A stretch of 64,000 nt of DNA from Solibacillus sp. FSL R7-0682 (lineage in GTDB: Bacteria > Bacillota > Bacilli > Bacillales_A > Planococcaceae): assembly GCF_038005985.1 (NCBI RefSeq), contig NZ_JBBOUI010000001.1:763501-827500 (forward strand), given 5' to 3'. Position 1 is the stretch's first letter. Each line of letters begins with the position of its first letter. The notes beneath the pieces were generated by a model. It was not told the DNA's origin. It saw only the letters and a program-made list of their open reading frames with translations, and made no database searches. This document shows positions 53,327-62,632 of the stretch, piece by piece. The position numbers were made by a program, and so were the translations under genes.

Positions 53327-53844
53327 AGAATAAAATAGGATTTTTAATTGTAGGCGTCTTAGTTATTCTACTTAGCTGGAATGTTATACAAAAAATAAAT
53401 AATAACACAATCATTGAATCAAAAACTGAAAATGTACATGAAGCAACAAATTTTAAATTACCAACTTTAGATGGGAAAATCGTGGAATTAAAGGATACTA
53501 GAGGGAAAATAACAATCCTAAATTTTTGGGCATCATGGTGTAGCCCTTGTCAAATGGAGGCACCACATTTACAGACGTTTTACGAAAATAATAAAGATAT
53601 GGTCGAAATTTTAGCTGTGAATATTACGTCAAAAGATGTTAGGAAAGATGTGGAGAAATTTGCAAACGAACATCAAATAACTTTCCCGGTTTTACTTGAT
53701 GAAACTGGTGATGTGAGTACGATGTACGGTGCTTTCACCATTCCAACAACAATTTTCCTTAATGAAGAAGGCGTGATTGTGCAAGAATTTGTGGGGCCGA
53801 TGGAGGAAGCTTTCTTAACTGAGGTTGTGGAGTCTATAGAATAA
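53323..53844 (+). CDS. TlpA-like membrane-anchored thioredoxin
   Basis: 173 residues: an N-terminal membrane anchor (IGFLIVGVLVILLSW) and an extracytoplasmic thioredoxin domain with WASWCSPC as active site and the cis-proline loop TIPTT. TlpA/ResA-type proteins reduce disulfides of copper-binding or heme-binding partners. As the last gene of the nos-like operon it probably keeps the NosL or target cysteines reduced for copper loading. Confidence 0.9.
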   Translation: MKNKIGFLIVGVLVILLSWNVIQKINNNTIIESKTENVHEATNFKLPTLDGKIVELKDTRGKITILNFWASWCSPCQMEAPHLQTFYENNKDMVEILAVNITSKDVRKDVEKFANEHQITFPVLLDETGDVSTMYGAFTIPTTIFLNEEGVIVQEFVGPMEEAFLTEVVESIE

Positions 53845-53923
53845 TGAATCGATATTTTTAAAAGTAAAATAATGGTTAATATTTAGTTTTCCCGTTACAA
53901 TTAGTAGTAAAGGAGGAATGAAC

Positions 53924-54511
53924 ATGACAATCATCGGCTTTATCCGACATGGTGTAACAGCCTGGAATAAAGAAGGAAGAGCACAAGGAAGCACTGACGT
54001 TCCATTAGATGAAGAAGGGATTGCAATGGCTGAACGAGTGGCTGAAAGAATTGCAAAGGAACAATGGGATGTCATCTATACAAGCCCATTAATTCGTGCC
54101 AAGAAAACAGCAGAAATTATTGCTGCCAAACAACCGCATATACAATTCATCGCAGATCCACGCTTAAGTGAGATTTGCGGTGGAATGATTGAAGGTACAA
54201 CGGAAACAGAACGTGTCGCAAAATGGGGCACTAACTGGAGGGAGCTTGATATGGGCTTCGAAAAACCAGAGGCAATTATCGCGCGCGGACTATCGTTTTT
54301 AGATGAAGTCCAACAGGCATTTCCAGATAAAAAGGTTCTCGTTGTCAGTCATGGAGGCCTTATTTCTAGAATAGTACATTACCTTTTCCCAGAGAGCGAT
54401 TATTCACACGATATTGGTAACACAGCATTGTCAATTCTTGAGCTAACTGAGCATGAAAAGCAATGCCATTTATTTAATTGTATGGAGCATTTAGAAGTAT
54501 TAAAGAATTAA
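53924..54511 (+). CDS. Histidine phosphatase family protein
   Basis: 195 residues of the phosphoglycerate mutase-like superfamily. The catalytic RHG is in GFIRHGVTAWN, followed by YTSPLIRAKKTAEII and VSHGGLISRIV with the second histidine. Substrate unknown; relatives include PhoE/YhfR-type broad phosphatases. ATG 53924 is seven bases after AAGGAGG, whereas the ATG at 53918 is too close. It is a single gene, 80 bases after tlpA, with a terminator after it. Confidence 0.88.
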   Translation: MTIIGFIRHGVTAWNKEGRAQGSTDVPLDEEGIAMAERVAERIAKEQWDVIYTSPLIRAKKTAEIIAAKQPHIQFIADPRLSEICGGMIEGTTETERVAKWGTNWRELDMGFEKPEAIIARGLSFLDEVQQAFPDKKVLVVSHGGLISRIVHYLFPESDYSHDIGNTALSILELTEHEKQCHLFNCMEHLEVLKN

Positions 54512-54523
54512 CATAAATCTTAC

Positions 54524-54557
54524 ACAAAACGCATGCTAAGTGAGTCTTAGTATGCGT
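54524..54557 (+). terminator. Rho-independent terminator
   Basis: AAAACGCATGCTAAG and CTTAGTATGCGTTTT form the stem, followed by more Ts. Ends the phosphatase transcript. Confidence 0.85.
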
Positions 54558-54665
54558 TTTTTTGCAAAAAAATGCTTCTGTAATCCAGTTTGTAAAATTA
54601 TCAAGGTGACATTGTGTAGCCCTAATTCATAACATAAAAAGATGATTTAATGAAAGGAGCAAATA

Positions 54666-55307
54666 ATGGGTGAGTTACTATCAATATTACTTTTAGGATT
54701 TGCATTAAGTCTTGATAGCTTAACAGTAGGATTAACATATGGAATGCGAAAAGTATCGATTCCTTTTAAATCATTATTGATAATTTCATCATGTACATTT
54801 CTAGTGTTATTGCTTGCAATGGGAATTGGATCAATAATCGAACAGTTTATTTCATATGGAACAGGGCAAAGACTAGGCGGAATTATACTAATTGGAATCG
54901 GAATTTGGGTTCTGTACCAGTTTTTCACTTCACAAAAAACGAATACAGAAAGCCAAGAACAATCAGATTACAAAGTTATTAAATTTGAAGTGAAAGCATT
55001 TGCAATCATTATTAAAATCCTTAAAAAGCCAATGGAGGCTGATTTTGATCGGTCTGGGAATATAAGTAGTAGGGAAGCCTTATTTTTAGGTTTAGCCTTA
55101 TCCTTAGACTCGTTTGGGGCAGGCGTTGGGGCAGCTTTAATCGACCTACCACCAATACTATTTTCTATTATCATAACGGTTTCTTGTACAATTTTTGTTT
55201 TAGCAGGCATTAGAATTGGAAATCTTATATCCAATGTAAGTTGGATGAAAAAGCTCACAATACTACCTGGAATTGCTTTAGTGTTAATTGGGATATTTAA
55301 ACTATAA
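54666..55307 (+). CDS. ytaF: Sporulation membrane protein YtaF (MntP-like fold)
   Basis: 213 residues with six membrane helices and two copies of the ALSLDS motif (ALSLDSLTVG near residue 14 and ALSLDSFGAG near 144), as in the MntP manganese exporter fold. The hydrophilic loop KPMEADFDRSGNIS is characteristic of YtaF, a conserved protein of spore formers. It probably transports a cation; the ion is not established. AAAGGAG precedes ATG 54666. Confidence 0.88.
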   Translation: MGELLSILLLGFALSLDSLTVGLTYGMRKVSIPFKSLLIISSCTFLVLLLAMGIGSIIEQFISYGTGQRLGGIILIGIGIWVLYQFFTSQKTNTESQEQSDYKVIKFEVKAFAIIIKILKKPMEADFDRSGNISSREALFLGLALSLDSFGAGVGAALIDLPPILFSIIITVSCTIFVLAGIRIGNLISNVSWMKKLTILPGIALVLIGIFKL

Positions 55308-55327
55308 ATTAATAGTTAATTTTAAGA

Positions 55328-55362
55328 CGTTAATCTAATTTTAGATTAACGTCTTTTTATAT
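55328..55362 (+). terminator. Terminator after ytaF
   Basis: AAGACGTTAATCT and AGATTAACGTCTT, a perfect 13-bp stem with a six-base loop and a T-run. Confidence 0.88.
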
Positions 55363-55427
55363 GGTAGTAGATTTATGTCCATATTTGTTTGAAGAAATTT
55401 ATTGTTATTTACTCATTTTAACGCTAA

Positions 55428-55460
55428 AACTCTCATACAGTGTTGTTGTGAGAGTTCAAA
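55428..55460 (+). promoter_or_regulatory. Hairpin in the leader of the P-type ATPase gene
   Basis: AAACTCTCA pairs with TGAGAGTT across an eleven-base loop, about 110 bases upstream of the ATPase start. No T-run follows, so it is not a terminator. It may be an RNA control element or an operator. It does not match a riboswitch pattern that I know. Confidence 0.35.
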
Positions 55461-55566
55461 GTTTTAAACTTCGATTTCTAATAATAGTAACTTTTAAAGA
55501 AAACATAGATTTTCCTTGTAGGATCTTCGCTATTTGTAGCACTCAAAAAATTAAAGGGGGTTTCTC

Positions 55567-58158
55567 ATGAATTTATCAGACTATTACCGATCATCCGTAC
55601 AAGAGGTAATGAAAAAGCTTGATGTAACGCCACATGGATTAACAGATTACGAAGTACGTTATCGGCATAAAAAGTATGGCTATAACGAACTAAAGGAAGG
55701 CAAACAGAAAAATGTCATTCAAGTTTTATTAGAACAATTTCAAGATTTTTTGGTCATCATTTTAATCTTTGCTGCAATTATTTCTATATTTCTTGGAGAT
55801 GTGGAAAGCTCTATTGTCATTTTAGTCGTCCTTGTTTTAAATGCAATACTCGGAACAGTTCAGCATGTAAGAGCTGAAAAATCATTAAACAGTTTGAAAG
55901 AATTGTCAGCACCCATCTCAAAAGTAATGCGTAATGGAGAAGTTGTGGAAATACCATCTAGAGATGTTATTGTTGGCGATTTGCTAATTTTAGAAGCTGG
56001 GGATTTTATTAGTGCTGATGGTCGAGTAATTGAAAGTTATAGTTTGCAAATAAACGAAAGTTCATTAACAGGCGAATCATTAGCGACTGATAAAATAGCA
56101 AATACAATTTACGAAACAGATATTGCACTAGGGGATAAGAAGAATATGGTCTTCTCTGGTAGCTTTGTGACAAATGGCCGTGGAAAAGTGGTAGTTACAT
56201 CTATTGGGATGGATACAGAGATTGGGAAAATTGCAAGTCTATTGGACAACGCACAAGAGAAAAAAACACCATTACAAGTCAGTCTAGATCAATTTGGAAA
56301 ACGCCTTGCTATTGGCATTATTATTATTTGCCTTATTATATTTGGACTGGATCTAATTCGTGGTCGTGAGTTAATTGATTCCTTTATGTTCGCTGTAGCG
56401 TTAGCAGTCGCGGCGATTCCAGAAGCACTAAGCTCGATTGTGACAATTGTTCTTGCACTGGGAACTCAAAATATGGCTAAGGAAAATGCCATTATTCGTA
56501 AATTACATGCTGTAGAAAGTTTGGGGAGTGTATCGATTATTTGTTCAGATAAAACAGGGACACTTACTCAAAACAAAATGACTGTTCAAGAAGTATATAC
56601 AGGAGAGCAGATTTTCTCTTACAACGAGTTGCAACTGAACAATCCGGATCATAAAAAATTGCTAGATTTGGCGATGCTTTGTAATGATTCAGTAATAGTA
56701 GAAGAGAAAAAAATTGGGGATCCAACAGAATTAGCACTTGTAAAATTAGGTCGTGAATATGGCCTAAATGAGCAAGTTATACGTGGCATTCATCAACGCG
56801 TTGGTGAAATACCTTTTGATTCTACTCGTAAATTAATGAGTACGGTTAACCGAATGGGCAGTCATTACGTGATGATTACAAAGGGTGCAGTCGATGTACT
56901 TCTGCCTCGTATTAAGCGAATCCATTCAAGCAACGGCTCAATCATTACAAAGCAACAAATTGAAAAAATTAACCAGGTAAATCAAACCTTTTCAAATGCT
57001 GGTTTAAGAGTAATTGCAATTACGTATAAAGATGTATTTTCTTCTAATGTAAGTGAAAAAGATGAAAGGGATTTAACTTTTGTCGGATTAATAGCTATGA
57101 TGGATCCCCCTCGCGAAGAATCAGCACAAGCAGTTGCGGATTGTATTAAGGCAGGCATCAAACCAGTCATGATTACGGGTGATCATAAAATTACTGCGGT
57201 AGCGATCGCAAAACAACTTGGTATATTAAAAGATCTTAATGAAGCGATTGAAGGGAAGGAAATTGAAAAACTATCTGATAGAGAATTAAAAAACCAAGTG
57301 GAAAAAATCTCAGTTTATGCACGTGTCTCACCGGAACATAAAATTCGCATAGTTAAGGCGTGGCAAGAAAAAGGACATGTCGTGGCAATGACGGGAGATG
57401 GTGTAAATGATGCTCCAGCGCTAAAACAAGCTGAGATTGGTGTGGCAATGGGTAAAACAGGTACAGAAGTGGCAAAAGATGCTTCCTCGATGATTTTAAC
57501 CGATGATAACTTTTTAACGATCGTTAAATCAATTTCGAATGGGCGAAGTATTTATTCCAATATTAGAAATGCAATTAAATTTTTATTGTCTGGTAATGCT
57601 GGAGCGATTATGGTCGTTATATATGCAACACTTTTTGCATTACCAGCACCATTTCTACCTATTCATCTATTATTTATCAATTTATTAACGGATAGTTTAC
57701 CTGCTATTGCTATTGGTTTAGAACCACATAATAAGAAACTAATGAAGGAAAAACCGCGAAATATAAATGAGCCGTTGTTAAACAAGAAATTTGTCTCCCA
57801 AGTAGGATTTGAAGGGGTGATAATTGCGGCAGTAACAATCATTGCCTTCCAAATTGGGTTAATGTCAGGTGACACAGGAATAGCGACAACAATGGCTTTT
57901 GCAACATTATGTTTATCGAGATTAATACATGGATTCAATTGCCGATCGGAAGAATCTATTTTTAAACTTGGAATCTTCTCAAATTTAGCCGTTTGGATTG
58001 CTTTTTTACTTGGATTTTCAATACTAAACTTCGTATTAATTTTAGGCTTATTTGAAGTAGCAAATTTAAATAACTTCCAATATTTAGTAATTTATGGGCT
58101 ATCATTGGTTCCGTTAATAATTATTCAGCTTCATAAACTAATTTTTAGAGCGAGTTAA
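55567..58158 (+). CDS. Cation-transporting P-type ATPase (Ca2+ type, P2)
   Basis: 863 residues of the P2 family: membrane segments near 60-100 and 250-310, actuator TGES, phosphorylation site DKTGTLT, nucleotide-binding KGAVDVLLPR, hinge TGDGVNDAPAL, and C-terminal membrane segments. The M4 motif is VAAIPEAL, as in bacterial calcium pumps, so it probably exports Ca2+. B. subtilis YloB is the nearest well-known relative. ATG 55567 follows AAAGGGGG. It is alone in its transcript. Confidence 0.88.
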   Translation: MNLSDYYRSSVQEVMKKLDVTPHGLTDYEVRYRHKKYGYNELKEGKQKNVIQVLLEQFQDFLVIILIFAAIISIFLGDVESSIVILVVLVLNAILGTVQHVRAEKSLNSLKELSAPISKVMRNGEVVEIPSRDVIVGDLLILEAGDFISADGRVIESYSLQINESSLTGESLATDKIANTIYETDIALGDKKNMVFSGSFVTNGRGKVVVTSIGMDTEIGKIASLLDNAQEKKTPLQVSLDQFGKRLAIGIIIICLIIFGLDLIRGRELIDSFMFAVALAVAAIPEALSSIVTIVLALGTQNMAKENAIIRKLHAVESLGSVSIICSDKTGTLTQNKMTVQEVYTGEQIFSYNELQLNNPDHKKLLDLAMLCNDSVIVEEKKIGDPTELALVKLGREYGLNEQVIRGIHQRVGEIPFDSTRKLMSTVNRMGSHYVMITKGAVDVLLPRIKRIHSSNGSIITKQQIEKINQVNQTFSNAGLRVIAITYKDVFSSNVSEKDERDLTFVGLIAMMDPPREESAQAVADCIKAGIKPVMITGDHKITAVAIAKQLGILKDLNEAIEGKEIEKLSDRELKNQVEKISVYARVSPEHKIRIVKAWQEKGHVVAMTGDGVNDAPALKQAEIGVAMGKTGTEVAKDASSMILTDDNFLTIVKSISNGRSIYSNIRNAIKFLLSGNAGAIMVVIYATLFALPAPFLPIHLLFINLLTDSLPAIAIGLEPHNKKLMKEKPRNINEPLLNKKFVSQVGFEGVIIAAVTIIAFQIGLMSGDTGIATTMAFATLCLSRLIHGFNCRSEESIFKLGIFSNLAVWIAFLLGFSILNFVLILGLFEVANLNNFQYLVIYGLSLVPLIIIQLHKLIFRAS

Positions 58159-58191
58159 ACTTTATTGAAACGCTTTGAATATAGCACAAAA

Positions 58192-58222
58192 AACGCATGC
58201 ATGAGCTCGCTTTGCATGCGTT
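58192..58222 (+). terminator. Terminator after the P-type ATPase gene
   Basis: AACGCATGCA and TGCATGCGTT form a perfect 10-bp stem with an eleven-base loop. A-rich and T-rich flanks allow use from both strands, and the next gene is on the minus strand converging on it. Confidence 0.7.
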
Positions 58223-58270
58223 ATTTCTGTACATAAGTCTCGGTTATTTTCAGGTTAATCAGCTACAGCG

Positions 58271-58558
58271 TTATATTAAAAAATAAAACACTAACCCTAC
58301 AATAAAATTAGGCAGAGCGATTAATAAACAACGAAAAGTAATATTATTTCTGTTTTTTCGATCCTCTTTTGATTCCATCATATAGTTAGCCCTAATTTTG
58401 TCCCCATTAATGAGTGCTCCAGAAAATACCATAGCTACGAAGAAAAATATTAAACTAATCGCACCTGTAAGCTTGTGCACCATTTGAATATCCCAAATTA
58501 TGAATGATAAGAGAATACTAATTAATGATAAAGTCGTGCCAAATAATAAATATTTCAT
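58271..58558 (-). CDS. DUF5316 small membrane protein
   Basis: 95 residues with three membrane helices (about 3-20, 28-50, 75-94) and the family signature ALINGDKIRANYMMESKEDR. ATG 58558 has GGGAGGCGG five or six bases upstream; an in-frame ATG 15 bases earlier overlaps that site. Function unknown. A decayed copy of its 5' part is found at about 49,100-49,215. Confidence 0.8.
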   Translation of the reverse strand: MKYLLFGTTLSLISILLSFIIWDIQMVHKLTGAISLIFFFVAMVFSGALINGDKIRANYMMESKEDRKNRNNITFRCLLIALPNFIVGLVFYFLI

Positions 58559-58691
58559 GAAACCGCCTCCCACTATATATACTTACATAATTTACATAAG
58601 TTTCATATTTGTTTAAACAAAGCGTATAATGCACCTTTTTTAGGCTAATAACATAAAAATAAAGTTAACAAGGTTATGGAAGGATGACGTT

Positions 58692-59765
58692 ATGAGCACG
58701 ACAATCACACATTTCTTCGGGCAGGCGATGACAGGGCAGGGAATAAAAAATGTTTATAAGGATGTAATGAATGAAGCGAAGGCGGTGTATTTACTAAAAG
58801 GAGCACACGGCTTCAAAGTTTCAGAGTTACTACAAAAACTTGGCTCTTACTACTATGAAAAAGGTGCTGATATCGAAATTTTTCATGACCCGCTATTCGA
58901 AGAGACGATTGAGGCAATATTTATTAAAGCACCACATCGTATTTTAATCATTCAAGCAACCAATCCGTCCATTGAACCCGCAGTAATTGGTGCACGAGAT
59001 CATGTCATCTCGCTTTATGATTGCGTCGATGAACAACAGCTTTCGTCAAATGAGACGCTGTTTTCATCAAATGAAGCAAAACAAACATATTACGATCAAT
59101 GCTTTGCAGCGCTTTCAAAAGCCATTCATCTTCATGATGATTGGGAAGGTGAGACGAGGAGATATATGGATTGGAGTGGACTAGATCAACAATTAGCCGA
59201 ATTAAAAAATCATGTATTCGGAGGGAAGAAGTTTGAGAAAACCGGTAAACTAACTCATCGATTACTTGGAACATTAACACCAGCAGGAGCACGTGATACC
59301 GTCCAAAGCATTACGCAAAATCTTGAAAAGAGATTATTTATAAAAGGCTATCCTGGGACAGGGAAGTCATCTATGATGAAGAGATTCGCAAATGAAGCAT
59401 TAAGTAGAGGATTTGATGTGCAACTTGTATGGTGCGGATTGGATTCCAATTCGATTGATATGGTAATTTTGCCTGAATTAAAGTTTTGCATTTTTGATAG
59501 CACCGAGCCACATGTTTACTTCCCAGATGAAAATCGCCCTGGAGATGAAATCTTCGACATTGCGAAGCACTGCCATCCGACAGAAGTAGAGGAAAAGAAT
59601 ATTAAAGATATTGTCGCTAAATACAAGGCGACGATGATAAAAGCAAAGGAATTTGCTAATCAATATGCAGAGGAAGAACGAAAAGTCCGCGAAGCAATAG
59701 ATGCTGCCCTTAATTTAGATGAATTCTATAAACGAACGGCGAGGTTATTTGAGTTGAGTGAATAA
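58692..59765 (+). CDS. P-loop ATPase family protein (PRK06851-like)
   Basis: 357 residues with a clear Walker A GYPGTGKSS at about 219-227 in the C-terminal half. The family has two related P-loop halves; here the N-terminal counterpart LLKGAHGFKVSE (residues 35-45) lacks the GKS/T and is probably unable to bind ATP normally. A helical C-terminal tail (EEERKVREAIDAAL) follows. Function of the family is not established. ATG 58692 is preceded by GGAAGGA. Confidence 0.75.
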   Translation: MSTTITHFFGQAMTGQGIKNVYKDVMNEAKAVYLLKGAHGFKVSELLQKLGSYYYEKGADIEIFHDPLFEETIEAIFIKAPHRILIIQATNPSIEPAVIGARDHVISLYDCVDEQQLSSNETLFSSNEAKQTYYDQCFAALSKAIHLHDDWEGETRRYMDWSGLDQQLAELKNHVFGGKKFEKTGKLTHRLLGTLTPAGARDTVQSITQNLEKRLFIKGYPGTGKSSMMKRFANEALSRGFDVQLVWCGLDSNSIDMVILPELKFCIFDSTEPHVYFPDENRPGDEIFDIAKHCHPTEVEEKNIKDIVAKYKATMIKAKEFANQYAEEERKVREAIDAALNLDEFYKRTARLFELSE

Positions 59766-59776
59766 TGAAGAGGTAA

Positions 59777-59823
59777 AGACGATTTAGAAGCACTTATTGC
59801 ATTGCTAAAATCGTCTTTTTTTA
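59777..59823 (+). terminator. Rho-independent terminator
   Basis: AGACGATTTAG and CTAAAATCGTCT with a roughly 17-base loop, followed by seven Ts. Ends the P-loop protein transcript just before the converging SET-domain gene. Confidence 0.75.
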
Positions 59824-59833
59824 TAGTACAACT

Positions 59834-60436
59834 TTAAATATTTATGGCAGATTGATCGAAAAAAATCGTTTTAATGGAATCTGGCAGTATTTTTTCCGCA
59901 GCTGCTTTTTTTAGTTTATTTAAATCTTCCTTGTCGATAAGATGGAGAAGGGGCTGTTCAACTTGAGTAAAGTCGGTTAATGCATCAAGTACCTGCTGAT
60001 CCCATTGCTTGTAATAAATTAATAAATCATCAGGATAGACGATTTGCCGATTTGTCCCTTCCTCCTTAATGCATTCAAAGGGTTCCTCAATATTTAACGT
60101 TCCATAATCATCTGTTAATTGTTCTCCTGGATAGATATCACGTATGGCAACTTCACAATTATAGGCAGTGCCAATGCAATTTGCATGAAAGCTATGATTG
60201 ACATACCTCCCTAAATCCCAACAAAGAACGTACTGACCTTTCTCATTTCGGTAGGCGTATTTTTGAATGATCGCCCTCCTATTAGGATCTATTTTATTTA
60301 AAATACTTGGTTGAATGATTTGATCAAACTGATCGAGCGCCCAGACAATCGTTCCCTTTGGAATAAACTTCGTTGCAAAGACACCAAATCCAATTTTTTC
60401 ATTAATAAAGCGTAATTCTGTTGAGGGATGTATCAA
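59834..60436 (-). CDS. SET-domain protein
   Basis: 200 residues: FGVFATKFIPKGTIV, YVNHSFHANC and GEQLTDDYGTL are the SET-domain N-terminal, NHS and catalytic-tyrosine motifs of lysine methyltransferases that use SAM. The C-terminal 60 residues (about 140-200) have no recognised domain and hold a helical region. Bacterial SET proteins have few known substrates. The start is TTG 60436, with AAAGG upstream at a somewhat long spacing. Confidence 0.85.
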   Translation of the reverse strand: MIHPSTELRFINEKIGFGVFATKFIPKGTIVWALDQFDQIIQPSILNKIDPNRRAIIQKYAYRNEKGQYVLCWDLGRYVNHSFHANCIGTAYNCEVAIRDIYPGEQLTDDYGTLNIEEPFECIKEEGTNRQIVYPDDLLIYYKQWDQQVLDALTDFTQVEQPLLHLIDKEDLNKLKKAAAEKILPDSIKTIFFDQSAINI

Positions 60437-60630
60437 TTAAACCAACCTTTCTTATAGGTATTATGTAAATAATATATGTAAGAAAGAGGGTATGATTCGG
60501 GCGGGGAAAAATATTAGTAAGTAACTAAGGATTTCTAACTTTCTCCAATAAATAAAATATTTTTTTGCATATAATCATAATTTATAACGAGTAGATTGTT
60601 ATAGCTTAAAACGAAGGGGGGAACGTTTTT

Positions 60631-61944
60631 ATGAAAGCGATTACACGTTTTACGAATGCGTTAATGGAGAAATTTTTACCTGATCCCTATATATTTGTTG
60701 CAATTTTAACTTTTATTGTTATGGTGTTAGGGGTAATTTTTACGGATTCTTCTCCATTAGAGATGACAGTTTATTGGGGCAATGGACTTTGGGGATTATT
60801 AGGTTTTACGATGCAAATGGTAGTTGTATTAGCAGCTGGGCATGTATTGGCGAATAGTCCATTGTTTAAGAAAGGGCTAGCAAAGCTCGCTTCATTCATT
60901 AAGACGCCAGCAATGGCCATTATTGTCGTTACATTTGTATCGTTAATTGCTTGTTGGATTAACTGGGGCTTTGGATTAGTAATAGGTGCATTATTTGCTA
61001 AAGAAATTGCGAGGCAAGTGAAAAAAGTAGATTATCGATTATTAATAGCGAGTGCTTATTCAGGCTTTATCGTTTGGCACGGTGGATTAGCTGGTTCAAT
61101 TCCTTTATCTGTGGCAACAGAAAATCATCCATTTCAACATTTTATGGGGGTAGTCCCAACTTCAGAAACTATTTTCTCTGTGTATAATTTATTTATTGTT
61201 GGTGTCATTGTCATTACACTTCCTTTTTTCAATCGTTTATTAATGCCGAAGGAAGAAGATATTATTGAAGTAGATCCAAAACTATTAGTAGATGAAAAAG
61301 AGGAATTTCCACTAGCAGAAAAAACATTTGCATCCATTTCCGAGCGCAGCTATATCATTACATCATTCATTGGCGTAATTGGTCTAATTTATTTAGGAAA
61401 TCATTTTATTAATAATGGCTTTTCATTAGATTTAAATATCGTAAATACGATTTTCATCACTTTGGGCATTATTTTACACGGGACCCCTCAGCGATTTTTG
61501 GCAGCTGCGCAACAAGCAATTAAAACAACAGCGGGCATTGTATTCCAATTTCCGTTTTACGCAGGAATTATGGGGATGATGACTGCTTCTGGTTTAGCAG
61601 GGGTCATGTCAACATGGTTTTTAGAAATTTCGAATGAACATACGTTTTACTTATTTACTTTCTATGCAGCAGGTCTCGTCAACTTCTTTATCCCTTCTGG
61701 CGGGGGACAATGGTCTGTTCAAGCTCCAATCATGCTTGAAGCTGCAACAGCCATTAATGCGGACTATGCAAAGACCGCCATGGCAATCGCCTGGGGAGAC
61801 GCATGGACAAATATGATTCAACCATTCTGGGCTCTACCTGCACTAGCTATTGCAGGCTTACGTGCGAAGGATATTATGGGATTCTGTGTACTCGTTCTTA
61901 TTTTCACGGGGGTAATTATTAGTATTGGGTTTTTATTTTTCTAG
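60631..61944 (+). CDS. atoE: Short-chain fatty acid transporter, AtoE-like
   Basis: 437 residues with about ten to twelve membrane helices and the AtoE signatures WGNGLWGLLGFTMQMV, CWINWGFGLVIGALFAKEIA, HGGLAGSIPLS and FFIPSGGGQWSVQAP. It imports short-chain fatty acids such as acetoacetate or butyrate, presumably for CoA activation. No atoDAB genes are adjacent, so it works alone here. AAGGGGGG precedes ATG 60631. Confidence 0.9.
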   Translation: MKAITRFTNALMEKFLPDPYIFVAILTFIVMVLGVIFTDSSPLEMTVYWGNGLWGLLGFTMQMVVVLAAGHVLANSPLFKKGLAKLASFIKTPAMAIIVVTFVSLIACWINWGFGLVIGALFAKEIARQVKKVDYRLLIASAYSGFIVWHGGLAGSIPLSVATENHPFQHFMGVVPTSETIFSVYNLFIVGVIVITLPFFNRLLMPKEEDIIEVDPKLLVDEKEEFPLAEKTFASISERSYIITSFIGVIGLIYLGNHFINNGFSLDLNIVNTIFITLGIILHGTPQRFLAAAQQAIKTTAGIVFQFPFYAGIMGMMTASGLAGVMSTWFLEISNEHTFYLFTFYAAGLVNFFIPSGGGQWSVQAPIMLEAATAINADYAKTAMAIAWGDAWTNMIQPFWALPALAIAGLRAKDIMGFCVLVLIFTGVIISIGFLFF

Positions 61945-62063
61945 TGGGAAAATTTACCGGATGGCACAAAGCATGATCAATATACCATCCAGTTTTTATA
62001 TTGAATCCTTTTTAGTCTCTAATGCGTATAGAAAAGAAAGAGAATTTAAAGGGGCGGATTGCG

Positions 62064-62561
62064 ATGAAATCATTTTATATAAAGCAAAAAATCATGAGCA
62101 TGCGCGGTCGTTTTGATGTGTTTGATGAAACGCAGCAGGAAGTGTATAAAATCGAGGGTAGCTTTATGCAAATTCCAAAAACATTTACAATTTTCGATTT
62201 GCAACGTAATGAAAAGGCGCTCATTACGAAAAAAACATTCAGCTTTTTACCAACCTTTTACGTTGAAGTAGAAGGACGACAACTGTTTACGATTAAAAAG
62301 GAATTTACGTTTTTTAAAGCAAAGTACGCTATAGAAGGTGCAGGTATCCAAGTACAAGGCAACGTGTGGAGTATGGAATTTGAAATTATTCAAAATGGGA
62401 AGAAAATCGGGCAAGTAAGTAAAGAGTGGCTTACTTGGGGTGACACGTATCATATTCAAGTGTTTGAAGAACAGTGGGAAATGATTGTCATCGCATTGGT
62501 GGTTGCCATTGATTGTGTCAAAGCTGATCAAAATAATACCGCTGCAGCATCAAGCGTATAA
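62064..62561 (+). CDS. LURP-one-related (YxjI-like) protein
   Basis: 165 residues with the twisted beta-barrel LURP-one/tubby-like fold: FYIKQKIMSMRGRFDVFD, FMQIPKTFTIFD, and a hydrophobic C-terminal helix MIVIALVVAIDCV. B. subtilis YxjI is of this group; function unknown, possibly membrane-associated through the C-terminal helix. ATG 62064 follows AAAGGGG; the in-frame ATG at 62022 has none. Confidence 0.85.
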   Translation: MKSFYIKQKIMSMRGRFDVFDETQQEVYKIEGSFMQIPKTFTIFDLQRNEKALITKKTFSFLPTFYVEVEGRQLFTIKKEFTFFKAKYAIEGAGIQVQGNVWSMEFEIIQNGKKIGQVSKEWLTWGDTYHIQVFEEQWEMIVIALVVAIDCVKADQNNTAAASSV

Positions 62562-62562
62562 C

Positions 62563-62600
62563 GAAAAAGCATCTCCATTATACGTGGAGATGCTTTTTCA
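62563..62600. terminator. Bidirectional terminator between converging genes
   Basis: GAAAAAGCATCTCCA and its complement TGGAGATGCTTTTTC form a long stem with As before and Ts after, so it can end both the LURP-one transcript and the minus-strand yceI transcript. Confidence 0.88.
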
Positions 62601-62632
62601 TGTCATAATATTGTTTGTAAGTGAAGCAGTTA

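Noticed and set aside
55308-55566. Manganese (yybP-ykoY) or other riboswitch before the P-type ATPase
   Set aside because: No conserved riboswitch core was recognised; only a simple hairpin without a terminator pairing.
55361-55570. 69-codon frame before the P-type ATPase
   Set aside because: Starts within the ytaF terminator, ends past the ATPase start, and has no ribosome site.
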